The notes beneath the pieces are model-generated. The model ran no database searches. It had not been told where the DNA came from and saw only the letters and a program-made list of their open reading frames with translations. The position numbers and the translations under genes were made by a program. A stretch of DNA of 64,000 nucleotides, taken from NCBI RefSeq assembly GCF_030053425.1, contig NZ_JASGBI010000001.1, positions 752,001 through 816,000 of the forward strand, read 5' to 3'. Shown piece after piece: positions 25,871 through 40,956 of the stretch (position 1 is the stretch's first letter; the number at the start of each line of letters is the position of its first letter). This DNA comes from Lysobacter stagni. Its GTDB lineage: Bacteria; Pseudomonadota; Gammaproteobacteria; Xanthomonadales; Xanthomonadaceae.

Positions 25871-28800
25871 CCGGTGCCAGCACGGTCTTCTGCTTCGCTA
25901 CCAGACTGCCGGCCAGCATGATGTAGTGATAGCGCGTGGAGCGGCGCTGGTCTTCCTGATAGCGCAGCACGCCGTCCTGACCGTACATCGAGAAGAGGTT
26001 TCCGGTGGCGCCGAGATTCGGGTCCGTGGACTGGATGCGCCGACCGTAGCCGTCGTACCGGTAAGTTTCCTTACCCGTCGCCTCACGCAGGCGATTGCCG
26101 TAGTCGAACTGGAACAGCTGTCCGTTCTTGTCGCGCAGGTTGCCCTGCACGTCGTACGCCAGGCCAATGGTGGTGGCGCCCGCATCGGTGCGGATGTTGG
26201 TGAGGCGGTTGTAGGTGTCGTACCAGTAATTGAACTCACGCACCCCCGCCAGCTTCGACGTCTTCAAGTTGTCGAGCGCGTCGTAGGTGAAGGTCGCCTG
26301 CCCGTTGCCGCCAAAGGCCGATGATGTCGCCGATGTCAGGCGGTCCAGGCCGTCATAGGTCATCGCCCGGTTGGCGTTGGCGACCACGCCGTCCAGGATC
26401 TGCGCGACGTTGCCGTTCCTGTCATAGCTGTAGGTGTGGTTGAGGATCGCACCATCGGCTACCTGCGCCGGCAGCTGGCGGGCGTTCTGCTGCATCGAAT
26501 GGACGATGCCGTTGCCGTACGTGAACTGTTTGATTCCGCCGTTCGGGTAGTAGCTGACATTGGCGGCGTACGTGCCCGCGCGCGTGGCCTGGCCCAGCGC
26601 ATTGGGCGCGTAATCGACCGTGAGGTTCTGCGGGTAGGTGATCTGCGACAACACACCGTTGGTGTCGTAGCCGTACCCGAGGCTCCAGGCGTACAGGCCC
26701 GGTTGCTGGATGCTTTCCTGCTTCAGCTGGCGGCGCTTGTTGTAGGTGTAGACATTGGTCGCCTGCGTGCCGCTGTTCTGCGTGATGATGGTGTCGGCCT
26801 GTCCGTCCGGCGTATAGGTCCATGCCTGGTTGCCATTGCCGTCCGGGAAGGTGAGCGTCTTCAGGCGACCGCGTGCGTCGTAGGTGCGTCCCACCGCGCG
26901 ACCGGATGCCCAGGCCTCGGCCTGGTTGCACGACTGCAGGTCGCTGAGCTGAAGGCCGGCGGCAGACTGCGTCAGACTGCCGGCCCCGTCATAGCCGAAG
27001 ACCGTCACACCGGTTTCAGGCTCGATCGATTTGCACAGCAGCTGATCAGCCTGGTAGACGTACTTGCGGTCCACGCGCACGCTGCCGTCCGCATTGCGCC
27101 GCGTCAGCGTCTTCGTCTTGCCCAGGACATCACGCACGATGTCCGTGTACGTGCCTTCCGGATGCTGGATGGCAACCGGCTTGTCGTACGACGGCTCATC
27201 GAACGCCTGGAAGTCGGTCACGGTGGTGAAGTTGCGTGCGTTGGTGACACTGACGCGCCCACCCGACGGGTACTGCGTGGTCGTGGTCAGCAGCCCCTGC
27301 TCGCTGTCCTGCGATACCGACGTCGTCCGGCCGATCGGGTCGTACTCGGTCCACGCGCCGCTCGTTAGATTGTCGGTGCCCCCCAGGTAAGACGCGAACA
27401 CGGTCCTGCCATCCGTGTCGTATGCGAAGCGCTGGAAGCGCTGCGTCGCCGCCTGGTTTGCCGCGTCGAACTCCTGTGTGAGCAACGGACGCCAGAAGGC
27501 GTCGTAATAGGTGATCTTGCGCGCATTGCCCGTGCTGACCGTCTGGCGCCAATGCCCGGCCGCGATGCCATATTCCGGGCTTGCCACCGACGCGAAGACC
27601 TGCGTGGTGGAGTTCCATGCGACGTCGTCGCCCGTTGGGTACACCACGCTGGCAAGGCGACCCATCAGGTCGTAGGTGTAGTCGGTCGAGAAGCCGGCCT
27701 CGTCCGTCGTACGGGTAATTTGGCCGAGATCGTCGACAATCGCCGACATCGTCGCTCCACCCGGCGATTCCTGCGTCGGCGGGAACTGGATCGTCTGCGG
27801 CAGGCCTCGCTTCCAGTTCGACAACGCCGTGACGTTATTGTTGCCGTCCTTGACCGACGCCAGCATGCCGTTGCCGTGATAGGTCAACGTTTCCTGCAGT
27901 CGGCCGAAGGCGTAGTTCGCCAGCGGCATCGCCGTGGTTGCGTCGTAGTCGGTGCGCGACATCACCATCCCAGCGCATTCCGCCGGTGCGATGCACGTGG
28001 TCGATGCGGTCTGACCGATCACCCAGCGACTGAGGTTGTCACTGTAGGCGGTGCGCTCGGTCCGGCTGTAACCGAGTGAACTTGATCTGACGACATCGAT
28101 GGGTCGGGACCACGCATCGAACGCAGTCGTGGTGCGCGCGAAGGTGGTGCCATCCTGCGTGATGGTCTTGCCGGAGAGCGGCGTCCAGCGCCACTCGGAT
28201 TCGTAATTGCCTCGGGTATCCGGAGTCGAGCCCACGAACAGCGGCCATGGGTACGGATTGGGCCCGTTCCAAGGCGTCGTCGCGTAGAGGTAATCACTCG
28301 CGCGAACCAGTGCACCGTTCGTCGCGTACACCTCCTCCCGGAGGAGCTTGTTCTCCGTCTGGTCGTAGCGGTTGCTGAAGTAGCTGCGGGTCCTCTCAGT
28401 CTGCGGATCGACCACGTCGGTCCATACCTGGCTCGCACACCCCGACGCGCACTCGTCGGAATAGCTTCCGTTGGGGGCTGAGTACGCGTAGTACCAGGTC
28501 TGCGCGGGCAGCCCCGGACCGGTGATGGTCTTCGAGGTGATTGCCATCCCCATGTAGAGCTTCGGGTTCATCGCGTAGCTGCCTTCGCCCTCGAAGCGGT
28601 CTCCACCGCAATGCTTCTGGACGTAGGAGCGACCGAAAACCTTCTTCTGGAAGTAGTAGTTGACCTCTGCTCCAGACGGAGATGTCACCTTCACCTGACG
28701 CAACTCCGACGGCTCCGTGTAATGGAGCTGTTGGCAGGTGTCGAAGGAGTAGTTGTCGAAGAAGTTGATGCCGAAGGGTCCCTCGTACCGCCATGAGGAG

Positions 28801-29870
28801 CCGTCTGGCAGAGTCACTTGAGACAGGCCCTCGGCGGAGTACGCATAGCCCCATGTACGGGACAGCCCGCCTGTACCCACCGTAATGGCCGAGATGCCTC
28901 CGCTCCCGCCGTGGGTGAAACTGACCTGTCGCCCATCGCTCGCGGTGATCGAACTGATCTTGCCGGCGTCATACGCGTACGAGAGCCAGTTTCCGTGCCG
29001 GTCCTCAACGCGCGTGACCAGCATCGAAGCGGCCTGGCGAAACAAGGTGAAGGTGAGCGTGTAGCCCTTCGGCGGCATGTCCGGAAAGCCCATGGCGATG
29101 TTGTCATAGGGCTGATAGACGAGGTAGTTGAACCAGTAACGGGTGCCATCCGGGGACGTGGCCAGGAAGCTTTCGCCGGGCTCACCGTTTGCGGTGGACG
29201 GCAGACACTCGATTACCCAGTTGTCACTCGTGCCTATGCGGTATTGCGACTGACTCGGCATGCCGGCCGCACGATGCATGAGCTTGTGCTCCGCACCGGA
29301 GTCGTCTACCAGCTGATAGCCAGACCACCAGTCGTCGGCGAAGAATTCGACCGAGTGTCCGCTGTAGGTCACGTCGCCTGGGCGCGTGAAGCTCGTGCAC
29401 CGGGCATTCTTGTCAACGGCATCGACCTGCCAGCCACGTGGGCTGGTTTCATCCTGCGGCGCTCGACCGAAGTTGCTTCCGTCGGCAGTGATTGTCTTGA
29501 TCCGGGGGATGGACAACTCCCACGCGGACATCCGATTGCCTGACGAGAACTCCATGCCGCGCCCGTCCTGGACACCGGTCGTGCGAGTGATCCGGATGGT
29601 CGGTCCGATGCCTGGCACCTCGATGTCCGTCGCCTTGAACGACACCGATCCGTCGCGAAGACTGATCTGATCGCCGAACTCGGTGAGCGGCGTGATGGAT
29701 CGCGCCTTGGTCAGGTAGTTCTTGTACTGCTGATTGGGCGCGACGGTCGCCGCCATCGCGTTGCCGCAGAAGGCGACCGCGCATACGGCAATGAGCGCCG
29801 TGGGGGCCCAGATGTGCTTGCGGAGTCGAAAGGCAGACTGCACCGAAGAGCGGCAGACCATAGGATCCAT
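24546..29870 (-). CDS. Secreted RHS/YD-repeat protein with C-terminal FN3-like array
   Basis: This protein of about 1774 aa has a signal peptide (basic stretch FRLRKHIW, then APTALIAVCAVAFCG, cleaved near NAMAA). An N-terminal region (EFGDQISLRDGSVSFKATDI) leads into many YD repeats over the middle 1100 residues, for example GRLASVVYPTGDDVAW, YDARGRLKTLTFPDGNGNQ, YDGLDRLTSATSS and YDVQGNLRDKNGQLFQFDYG. These build an RHS shell. At YHYIMLAGSLVAKQK, where other RHS proteins continue into the core HTDALGSPVA, the chain instead enters five FN3-like repeats and stops. The core resumes in the next gene, joined by ATGA overlap. The ATG at 29870 is chosen; a GTG at 29909 and an ATG at 29861 are alternatives. 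No PAAR domain is visible, so Sec export is inferred. Confidence 0.85.
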   Translation of the reverse strand: MDPMVCRSSVQSAFRLRKHIWAPTALIAVCAVAFCGNAMAATVAPNQQYKNYLTKARSITPLTEFGDQISLRDGSVSFKATDIEVPGIGPTIRITRTTGVQDGRGMEFSSGNRMSAWELSIPRIKTITADGSNFGRAPQDETSPRGWQVDAVDKNARCTSFTRPGDVTYSGHSVEFFADDWWSGYQLVDDSGAEHKLMHRAAGMPSQSQYRIGTSDNWVIECLPSTANGEPGESFLATSPDGTRYWFNYLVYQPYDNIAMGFPDMPPKGYTLTFTLFRQAASMLVTRVEDRHGNWLSYAYDAGKISSITASDGRQVSFTHGGSGGISAITVGTGGLSRTWGYAYSAEGLSQVTLPDGSSWRYEGPFGINFFDNYSFDTCQQLHYTEPSELRQVKVTSPSGAEVNYYFQKKVFGRSYVQKHCGGDRFEGEGSYAMNPKLYMGMAITSKTITGPGLPAQTWYYAYSAPNGSYSDECASGCASQVWTDVVDPQTERTRSYFSNRYDQTENKLLREEVYATNGALVRASDYLYATTPWNGPNPYPWPLFVGSTPDTRGNYESEWRWTPLSGKTITQDGTTFARTTTAFDAWSRPIDVVRSSSLGYSRTERTAYSDNLSRWVIGQTASTTCIAPAECAGMVMSRTDYDATTAMPLANYAFGRLQETLTYHGNGMLASVKDGNNNVTALSNWKRGLPQTIQFPPTQESPGGATMSAIVDDLGQITRTTDEAGFSTDYTYDLMGRLASVVYPTGDDVAWNSTTQVFASVASPEYGIAAGHWRQTVSTGNARKITYYDAFWRPLLTQEFDAANQAATQRFQRFAYDTDGRTVFASYLGGTDNLTSGAWTEYDPIGRTTSVSQDSEQGLLTTTTQYPSGGRVSVTNARNFTTVTDFQAFDEPSYDKPVAIQHPEGTYTDIVRDVLGKTKTLTRRNADGSVRVDRKYVYQADQLLCKSIEPETGVTVFGYDGAGSLTQSAAGLQLSDLQSCNQAEAWASGRAVGRTYDARGRLKTLTFPDGNGNQAWTYTPDGQADTIITQNSGTQATNVYTYNKRRQLKQESIQQPGLYAWSLGYGYDTNGVLSQITYPQNLTVDYAPNALGQATRAGTYAANVSYYPNGGIKQFTYGNGIVHSMQQNARQLPAQVADGAILNHTYSYDRNGNVAQILDGVVANANRAMTYDGLDRLTSATSSAFGGNGQATFTYDALDNLKTSKLAGVREFNYWYDTYNRLTNIRTDAGATTIGLAYDVQGNLRDKNGQLFQFDYGNRLREATGKETYRYDGYGRRIQSTDPNLGATGNLFSMYGQDGVLRYQEDQRRSTRYHYIMLAGSLVAKQKTVLAPAAPVLSVPTYSATGSYTVSWSSVSGVTQYELQEAVNGGAWQNAYAGVATTFNVSGKSGGNYSYQVRACNGAACSGWSGQAVVGVELPPSATPTLTAPSQAPNGDYTVSWTSVSGVTRYVLEENANAAGWITVQDGAGIARTYSAKAAGSYAYRAKACNPAGCGPVSNTATVNVYYAPGGAPSVSSPASNANGSYTVSWTTVAGATSYRIEESANGGAWTQLQELTTTSLAINGRGSGSYGYRVRACNGAGCGGYSATATTSVLLPPTGVPSISVPGSSGNGSYTVSWSGVAGATSYQLEEQVNGGGWTLIQNDGNTSRAIGGKGNGSYGYHVRACNASGCAGWSGTATVTVSLPPPIPPAPANLVGTVEWDNEFRPPAKDTQLVWSTSPGATYYELSVGTTTILYSGPGTFWADSVRATRSFYVRACNAAGCSAWTGPTTL

Positions 29871-30293
29871 CCCCGTCGAATTGCCTGGAATGCGGCACGC
29901 GATACGCACACGCGCGCCGCTGGAGTGACGTGCACACGCGCGTCGGGCCGCATGCGAATGCGGCGCCGCCCGGGTGCGACTCAGCGAAGCTCAGGTGTGT
30001 CCGGTATCTCGAGGTACGCCCCGGAAGGCGTGCATCCAATGCATCAAACGAGCGTGCGAAGAGATCATCCTGTCCCCCGACTTGTTGCTTCGTACCGTTG
30101 CGGTACGGCATTTCCCCGCGCAAAGTTCTAAGGGCGGCGGAGCCGCCATGTCAATAGGCGCCCCTCATCTTCGCCGGACCGATTTTGCGATCTACGTCGC
30201 AGTTCGCGCCTGTGTTCGGCGAAGGGCGGCACGGCCTTGTCCGGATTGATTCCACATCGCGGATGCCGCAGCGTGGCCCCAGTTCCAACAGTC
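29871..30293. other. Divergent intergenic region upstream of the RHS locus
   Basis: This 423-bp gap separates the RHS gene (leftward) from the alpha/beta hydrolase gene (rightward). It should hold both promoters. It is mixed in base composition with AT-richer patches near 30060-30125. I found no convincing -35/-10 pair, terminator, repeat or small gene in it. Confidence 0.5.
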
Positions 30294-31067
30294 ATGCCAG
30301 CCATGCGCACACTGCACTACGGCCCTTCCGCAGACCAGGTCGGCGACTTCCATGCGAGTTCAGCGAGCGATGCGCCGGTGGTGGTCCTGTTGCACGGCGG
30401 GTTCTGGCGCATGCCGTATGGACGCGACGAGATGACACCTGTCGCGCAGGATCTGGTGCAACGCGGGTTCGCGGTGTGGAACGTCGAGTACCGCCGCGTG
30501 GGCGCGGAAGGCGGTGGCTGGCCGGGCACGCTGGAGGATGTCGCCCGCGCCATCGATCACCTCGCCACGATCGCAGGCGACGGCGCGTCCATCGATCTTC
30601 AACGTGTCGCCGTGGTCGGGCATTCGGCGGGCGGGCACCTCGCGCTGTGCGCGAGTGCGCGGCGGCGCGTGCCAGGTCATGCGTTCTCCACGCGGCGTGT
30701 CACGCCCTTCGCCGCGGCCTCGCTCGCCGGCGTGGTCGACCTGGATGCGGCGCACGCGCTGGATGCAGGGAACAGCGCCGTGCATGCCCTCCTGGGGGGC
30801 ACGCCGACTGAAGTGCCCTCGCGCTATGACGAGACCTCGCCGATGCGTCTGCTGCCGCTGGGCGTGCGCCAGCTGGTGATGCACGGCAGCGATGACCCGG
30901 CCCTGCCCGCGCGGTTATCGCGTCGCTACGCCGAGGCCGCCATCGAACATGGCGATGCCGTGGAGCACGTGGAGATCGAAGGCATGGGGCACATGGAGTA
31001 TCTGGACCCTGCCAGCGTTGCGCACGCGGTGCTGTGCGAATGGCTCGTTTCCACGCTGATGACTTAG
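30294..31067 (+). CDS. Alpha/beta hydrolase (kynurenine formamidase-like)
   Basis: This 257-aa cytoplasmic hydrolase has the oxyanion-hole motif VVVLLHGGFWRMPYGRDEM, where HGG(F/Y)W is typical of arylformamidases and related esterases. The nucleophile elbow is VAVVGHSAGGHLAL, the acid lies in MHGSDDPALPA, and the catalytic His in IEGMGHMEYLDPAS. All three catalytic residues are present. ATG codons at 30294 and 30303 both fit and neither has a strong ribosome-binding site. The substrate is not certain: no kyn genes are nearby. It converges with the kinase cluster on the opposite strand. Confidence 0.83.
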   Translation: MPAMRTLHYGPSADQVGDFHASSASDAPVVVLLHGGFWRMPYGRDEMTPVAQDLVQRGFAVWNVEYRRVGAEGGGWPGTLEDVARAIDHLATIAGDGASIDLQRVAVVGHSAGGHLALCASARRRVPGHAFSTRRVTPFAAASLAGVVDLDAAHALDAGNSAVHALLGGTPTEVPSRYDETSPMRLLPLGVRQLVMHGSDDPALPARLSRRYAEAAIEHGDAVEHVEIEGMGHMEYLDPASVAHAVLCEWLVSTLMT

Positions 31068-31078
31068 CGCCGGGTCCG

Positions 31079-31747
31079 CTAGTCCTTCGTCGGCACCACC
31101 GGCAGATCCAGCTCCACATCGGCGGCGCCGCCTTCGCGCGACTGCACGCGCAGCTCGCCGCCATGGCCGGTTGCGACCGCGTGGGCGATGAGCAGGCGCA
31201 GGCCCAGTCCGTCGCCCATCGGTGCGGGTTGCGGCTCGCTGAAGAGATTGTCGACGCTGCTGCCGGCGAGCATGGCGGGGTTCAACCGGCCACGCAGGCG
31301 CACGCGTCCGTCGGCGACCTGCACGGTGGCGGCGCTCGGCGTGGCGGCTTCTTCGGGTGAGGTGGATACCAGCCAGAAGAATGTCGTCAGCAGGCTCGCA
31401 AGGCGCGAGGCATCGCCTTCCAGGCTGACGTTGTCCGCGCCGTCGATGTAGCGCACGTCGACGGCGGCCGCACCGATGCCGCGGCTGGCCTCGATCAACA
31501 GCGCCAGGTCGATCGGGCCACGTCGCGTGAGCAGACGCCCCTGGTCGGCGCGCACCCAGTCGCCGATCTCGTCGATCATTCCGGTGAGGCGACGGATCTG
31601 CCGATCGACCAGATCGAACAGTTCATCGCGCTCGCCGCCTTCCGCGCTGCCATGGCGCAGCAGGAACAGGGCCGACTGTATCGGCGCGAGCGGCCCGCGC
31701 AGGTCGTGTGCCCATTTGCTCATCCACGCGGGGCTGTTGCCACTCAT
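31079..31747 (-). CDS. Histidine kinase-like protein with degenerate ATP-binding domain
   Basis: This 222-aa soluble protein starts with an H-box (WMSKWAHDLRGPLAPIQSAL; His14) and a dimerisation helix ending IRRLTGMIDEIGDWVRADQG. The ATPase-like part is incomplete. Where an N-box is expected (L..NLl.NA) the sequence is ASRLASLLTTFFWLVSTS, without the Asn that holds magnesium. No G1 DxGxG is visible. A G2-like loop, MGDGLGLRLLIAHAVATGHG, remains. It is therefore more likely a phospho-transfer or regulatory partner than an active kinase. Its ATG overlaps the stop of the hybrid kinase (ATGA), so it is coupled to it. It is the last gene of the three-gene cluster. Confidence 0.8.
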   Translation of the reverse strand: MSGNSPAWMSKWAHDLRGPLAPIQSALFLLRHGSAEGGERDELFDLVDRQIRRLTGMIDEIGDWVRADQGRLLTRRGPIDLALLIEASRGIGAAAVDVRYIDGADNVSLEGDASRLASLLTTFFWLVSTSPEEAATPSAATVQVADGRVRLRGRLNPAMLAGSSVDNLFSEPQPAPMGDGLGLRLLIAHAVATGHGGELRVQSREGGAADVELDLPVVPTKD

Positions 31748-33455
31748 GGGATCAGATCCTCGGCGAAGGGGTGCGTGCCCCGGCGGCATATCTCGGTAAC
31801 GACCTGGATGTCCGGCGGCTTGACCAGATGATGATCGAAACCGGCCAGGACGGTGCGCTCGCGGTCTTCCGGCTGGCCCCAGCCGGTCACGGCCACGATG
31901 ACCAGTCGTTCGCCGTTCTGGTCGCGCAGCGCACGCGCGACGTCGTAGCCGCTGCGTCCCGGCATGCCCAGGTCGAGGAACACGATCTCCGGTGCGAACT
32001 GCGCCACCTGCGATTCGACCAGGGTCGGGTCGTATACGGGCAGCGCTTCGTGGCCCAGCAGACGCAGCATCATCGCCAGCGTGTCGGCCGAATCGCGGTT
32101 GTCGTCGACCACCAGCACGCGTCGCGCGGTGTCGGTTCCGGCCGCAAGGGGCACTGCCTCCACGCGTGCAGGCGCGGGCTGATCGCCGGCGGGCAGCCGG
32201 ATGCGGAACGTGCACCCCTGCCCCAGTCCGTCGCTGTGCACTTCGATGGCGCCGCCGTGCATCTCCACCAGCCGCTGCACCAGCGTGAGGCCGATACCCA
32301 GGCCACCGCGCGAACGCTCCACCGTGGTATCCACCTGGCGGAACATCTCGAAGACCATCGCCAGCTGATCCGGCGCAAGGCCGATGCCCGCATCGGACAC
32401 CCACAGCTGCACGGTATCGCCGTCCAGCGTCGCACCCAGCTCGATGCGTCCGCCCGGGTCGGAGTACTTGGCCGCGTTGTTGAGCAGGTTGGCGAAGACC
32501 TGCGCCAGGCGCGCGTGGTCGGCATCCAGCGCAATGGGCTCGTCGGGCAGGCGCAGCTCGAGCGCGTGACTGCCTTCCTCGATCAACGGGCGCGCGGTGT
32601 CGACGGCGGCCGACACCACCTCCTGCAGCGTCGTCGCACCGCGACGCAACGTGAGCTTGCCGCGGGTGATGCGCGCGATGTCGAGCAGGTCGTCGATCAT
32701 GCGCACCAGCAGCGACAGCTGGCGTTCCATCATCGCCAGCAGCGGGTCTTCGTCGCCCGGTTCACGCAGGCGTCGCACGGCCAGCGCGTTCTGCAAGGGC
32801 GCCAGTGGATTGCGCAGTTCGTGCGCGAGCGTGGCGAGGAACTCGTCCTTGCGCTGGTCGGCCTCGCGCAGGCGCGCTTCGGCGCGCACGCGTTCGCGGT
32901 TCTCGGCCTGCAGCTCGCGGTTGCGCAGCTCCAGTTTGGCGTTGGCCTCGCGCAGCGAGGCGTTCAGGCGTTCCAGCTCGCGCGCCTTCTCCTGCTGCAA
33001 CGTGTTGTGCGCCGCCTGCAGGGTCGCATTGAGCGTTTCCAGCTCGCGGCGCTTGCGGTGCAGTTCGGCCAGCACCGAGACCTTGGTGCGCATGATCTCC
33101 GGAATCACCGGCACCATCACGTAGTCCACCGCGCCCAGCTTGTAACCGCGCAGGCGGTCCAGGTCGCTGATGTTGACCGCGGTGACGAAGATGATCGGCG
33201 TGTTCTCGAAACGCGGATGCTGGTGGATCAGCGTGGCGGTCTCGAAGCCGTCCATGCCCGGCATGTTCACGTCGAGCAGGATGACGGCGTACTCGTCCTC
33301 CATCAGCAGCTTCAGCGCTTCCAGACCGGAACGCGCGTCCACCAGCTCCTCGCCGAGCGGCTCCAGGATGGTGCGGTACGTCAGCAGGCGGCCCGGCTGG
33401 TCGTCGACCAGCAGGATCTTCACCGGCACGACCGCATTCGCGGCCGCGATGTCGT

Positions 33456-33471
<16 letters not shown>
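31744..33471 (-). CDS. Hybrid sensor kinase: REC-coiled coil-HisKA-HATPase-REC
   Basis: This 575-aa soluble protein starts with a receiver domain (KILLVDDQPGRLLTY, phospho-acceptor in VILLDVNMPGMDGF). In that domain the usual conserved Lys position reads GAVDYVMVPVIPE, with Val in place of Lys. A coiled coil follows (ETLNATLQAAHNTLQQEKAR to EARLREADQRK), then the H-box FLATLAHELRNPLAPLQNAL. The ATPase has NLLNNAAKYSDPGG, SDAGIGLAPDQL and GGLGIGLTLVQRLVEMHGG. The C-terminal receiver (RVLVVDDNRDSADTLAMML, FLDLGMPGRSGYD, HHLVKPPD) is complete. The ATG at 33471 lies 16 bp inside the poly-HAMP gene, so translation is coupled. It is probably a partner in one phosphorelay. Confidence 0.9.
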
Positions 33472-38969
<5,498 letters not shown>

Positions 38970-39074
38970 CCGACACCCCCCAGTGCCATCTTCGTGATGC
39001 GGAAAATTTTCGGAGGTTATCTCACGAGCGGTGACGGAATGTTCACGGCGCTTGGCGAGACGACTTCCGCAGAT

Positions 39075-40031
39075 TCATGCAACCGACCCGCGCGCGGGCG
39101 CTGGGTTGCGTCGGGCGACGGCCTCCAGCACCGCGTACCCACCGATGGCCAGCAGCAGCGGGCCCAGGTAATAACAGGCACGGTAGGCCAGCAGTCCCGC
39201 CAACAGGGTGGGTTCGTCGATGCGGTAGCCCAGCATGGCGATGAACACCGCTTCAAGCACACCGATGCCCGCAGGGATGTGCGCCATGGCCGAGGCCACG
39301 GCCGCGAGCAGCAACGTACCCAGCACCGCGCCGTAGCCGACATGCGCGGGCATCAGCACGTACACCAGCCAGCCCATCAGCGCCCAGTTGCTGGCGGCCA
39401 GCACCAGCTGCAGTGCCGCCAGGGGCAGCGACGGCAAGCGGAAGTGATGCCCGCGCACATGGAACATGCGCCCGTGCATGCGATGACAGGCAACGCCGTA
39501 AACGACGACGGCGACCAGCATCGCCGCGCCGATCCACGGCAGGCCATGGCCGCTCAGGCCCCACTGCGGTGGCGCTTTCACCTGTCCTGCCACGAACAAC
39601 GCACCCGCCAGCGCCAGGTAGCCCACCCAGTTGGTGCTCACCGTGAACGCAACGATGCGGCCGATGGTGCCGATGCCCAGTCCCGCATGCGAGTACAGGC
39701 GGTAACGGAAGCCCGCACCGCCCACCACCGCGCCCAGGTTGAGGCTGAAGGCGTAGCTGACCGCGGAAATGGCCATCACGCGTGGCGTCGGCAGCGCATG
39801 GTGTGCGTAGTGCCGCGCACCGAGATCGAAGCACGAGTACAACAGGTAGCTGACCAGCGTCAGCGCGACGGCAGCGCAGAGCGTCGCGGTGTCGTACGCA
39901 GCCAGCGCCTTCCACACCTCCGCCCAGTCCACCGATCGCGCATACCGCACGAGCAGGTATGCCACCACGGCGAGGAAGGCGTAGAACGCCCACTGGCGCA
40001 GGCGTCGCAACCATGGGCGGCGATGGCTCAT
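39075..40031 (-). CDS. YbhN-like integral membrane protein (lysylphosphatidylglycerol flippase-domain family)
   Basis: This 318-aa protein has about eight hydrophobic helices: WAFYAFLAVVAYLLVRYA, LCAAVALTLVSYLLYSCF, the family segment AISAVSYAFSLNLGAVVGGA, FTVSTNWVGYLALAGALF, and IPAGIGVLEAVFIAMLG near the C-terminus. The motif GAVVGGAGFRYRLYSHAGLG is typical of the UPF0104/YbhN and MprF membrane-domain family. The ATG at 40031 (MSHRRPWLRRLRQW) has an arginine-rich inside start. It follows the YbhP-like gene by 106 bp. In E. coli ybhP, clsB and ybhN lie together; here no clsB lies between them, though a phospholipase D gene is found at 59.6 kb. Confidence 0.85.
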   Translation of the reverse strand: MSHRRPWLRRLRQWAFYAFLAVVAYLLVRYARSVDWAEVWKALAAYDTATLCAAVALTLVSYLLYSCFDLGARHYAHHALPTPRVMAISAVSYAFSLNLGAVVGGAGFRYRLYSHAGLGIGTIGRIVAFTVSTNWVGYLALAGALFVAGQVKAPPQWGLSGHGLPWIGAAMLVAVVVYGVACHRMHGRMFHVRGHHFRLPSLPLAALQLVLAASNWALMGWLVYVLMPAHVGYGAVLGTLLLAAVASAMAHIPAGIGVLEAVFIAMLGYRIDEPTLLAGLLAYRACYYLGPLLLAIGGYAVLEAVARRNPAPARGSVA

Positions 40032-40137
40032 CGCGATTCCACCGATCCGCCGGCCACCAACCGTACGCGTGAAGTGCGCGGCGTGTGCGGCTGCCAGCAG
40101 GGCGCGCACCTGACCAGTCGGAGCTTTCCGGGCCAGC

Positions 40138-40881
40138 TCATGCCTCGATCCTCGCCAGCAGCGGCACGTGGTCCGACAGGTGCGACCACGGCCGCGACGA
40201 CAGCACGCGCGCATCCAGCAGGCGCGCGTTGCGCAGGTAGATGCGGTCCACCGGCAGCATGGGCCACCGCGACGGAAACGTTCGCGCAACGCGCCCGTGC
40301 GTCTGTTCGAAGGCCTCCATCAGTCCACAGTCGCGCATCAAACGATGCCCTCGCACGCGCCAGTCGTTGAAGTCGCCGGCGACGATGAGCGGCGCGTCGG
40401 CCGGAATCTCGTCGGTCACGATGCCGCACAGCAATCCGAGCTGGCGCCGGCGGTGCGACTCGCGCAGGCCCAGGTGCACGCAGAGGGTGTGGACTTCACG
40501 GCCCGTCTCCGGAAGGCGAAGCACGCAATGCAGCAGGCCGCGTTCCTCGTGCCCGTGCACGGAGACGTCGCGGTTCTCGTGCGATGCGATGGTGAACTTC
40601 GACAGCAGCGCGTTGCCGTGATGGCCGTGCGGATACACCGCGTTGCGCCCGTATGCGTACTGCGGCCACAGCGCATCGGCCAGGAATTCGTACTGCGGGC
40701 CCTGTGGCCAGTTGGCGTGCCTGCGTGCGTGGTACGCGTGTTCGCCCAGCACTTCCTGCAGGAACACGACGTCGGCCGACACGCCGCGTATCGCCTCACG
40801 CAGCTCCGGCAGCACGAATCGCCGATTGAGGAGGTTGAACCCCATGTGCAGGTTGACGGTCAGGATGTTGATCGGGGCCAC
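40138..40881 (-). CDS. Endonuclease/exonuclease/phosphatase-family protein (YbhP-like)
   Basis: This 247-aa protein starts at a GTG at 40881. EEP-fold landmarks are ILTVNLHMGFNLLNRRF, VVFLQEVLGEHAYH with the metal-binding Glu, LCVHLGLRESHRRRQLG, the catalytic APLIVAGDFNDWR, and WSHLSDHVPLLARI with the C-terminal His. The metal and catalytic residues are intact, so it is likely an active metal-dependent phosphodiesterase or phosphatase. There is no signal peptide. Pairing with the YbhN-like gene downstream suggests a role in phospholipid handling, as in E. coli ybhP-clsB-ybhN, but the substrate is unknown. Confidence 0.85.
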   Translation of the reverse strand: MAPINILTVNLHMGFNLLNRRFVLPELREAIRGVSADVVFLQEVLGEHAYHARRHANWPQGPQYEFLADALWPQYAYGRNAVYPHGHHGNALLSKFTIASHENRDVSVHGHEERGLLHCVLRLPETGREVHTLCVHLGLRESHRRRQLGLLCGIVTDEIPADAPLIVAGDFNDWRVRGHRLMRDCGLMEAFEQTHGRVARTFPSRWPMLPVDRIYLRNARLLDARVLSSRPWSHLSDHVPLLARIEA

Positions 40882-40956
40882 GCCGCGTTCACGGGTCGCG
40901 TTGACCGGGATTCTGCCGACCGCACGGACGCGGCCGCGTGACGGTCGACGGGTTGT

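Noticed and set aside
23161..30293. Genomic island with integrase or transposon ends around the RHS locus
   Set aside because: Lower GC is limited mainly to the toxin and lipoprotein genes. No integrase, transposase, tRNA or terminal repeats were seen.
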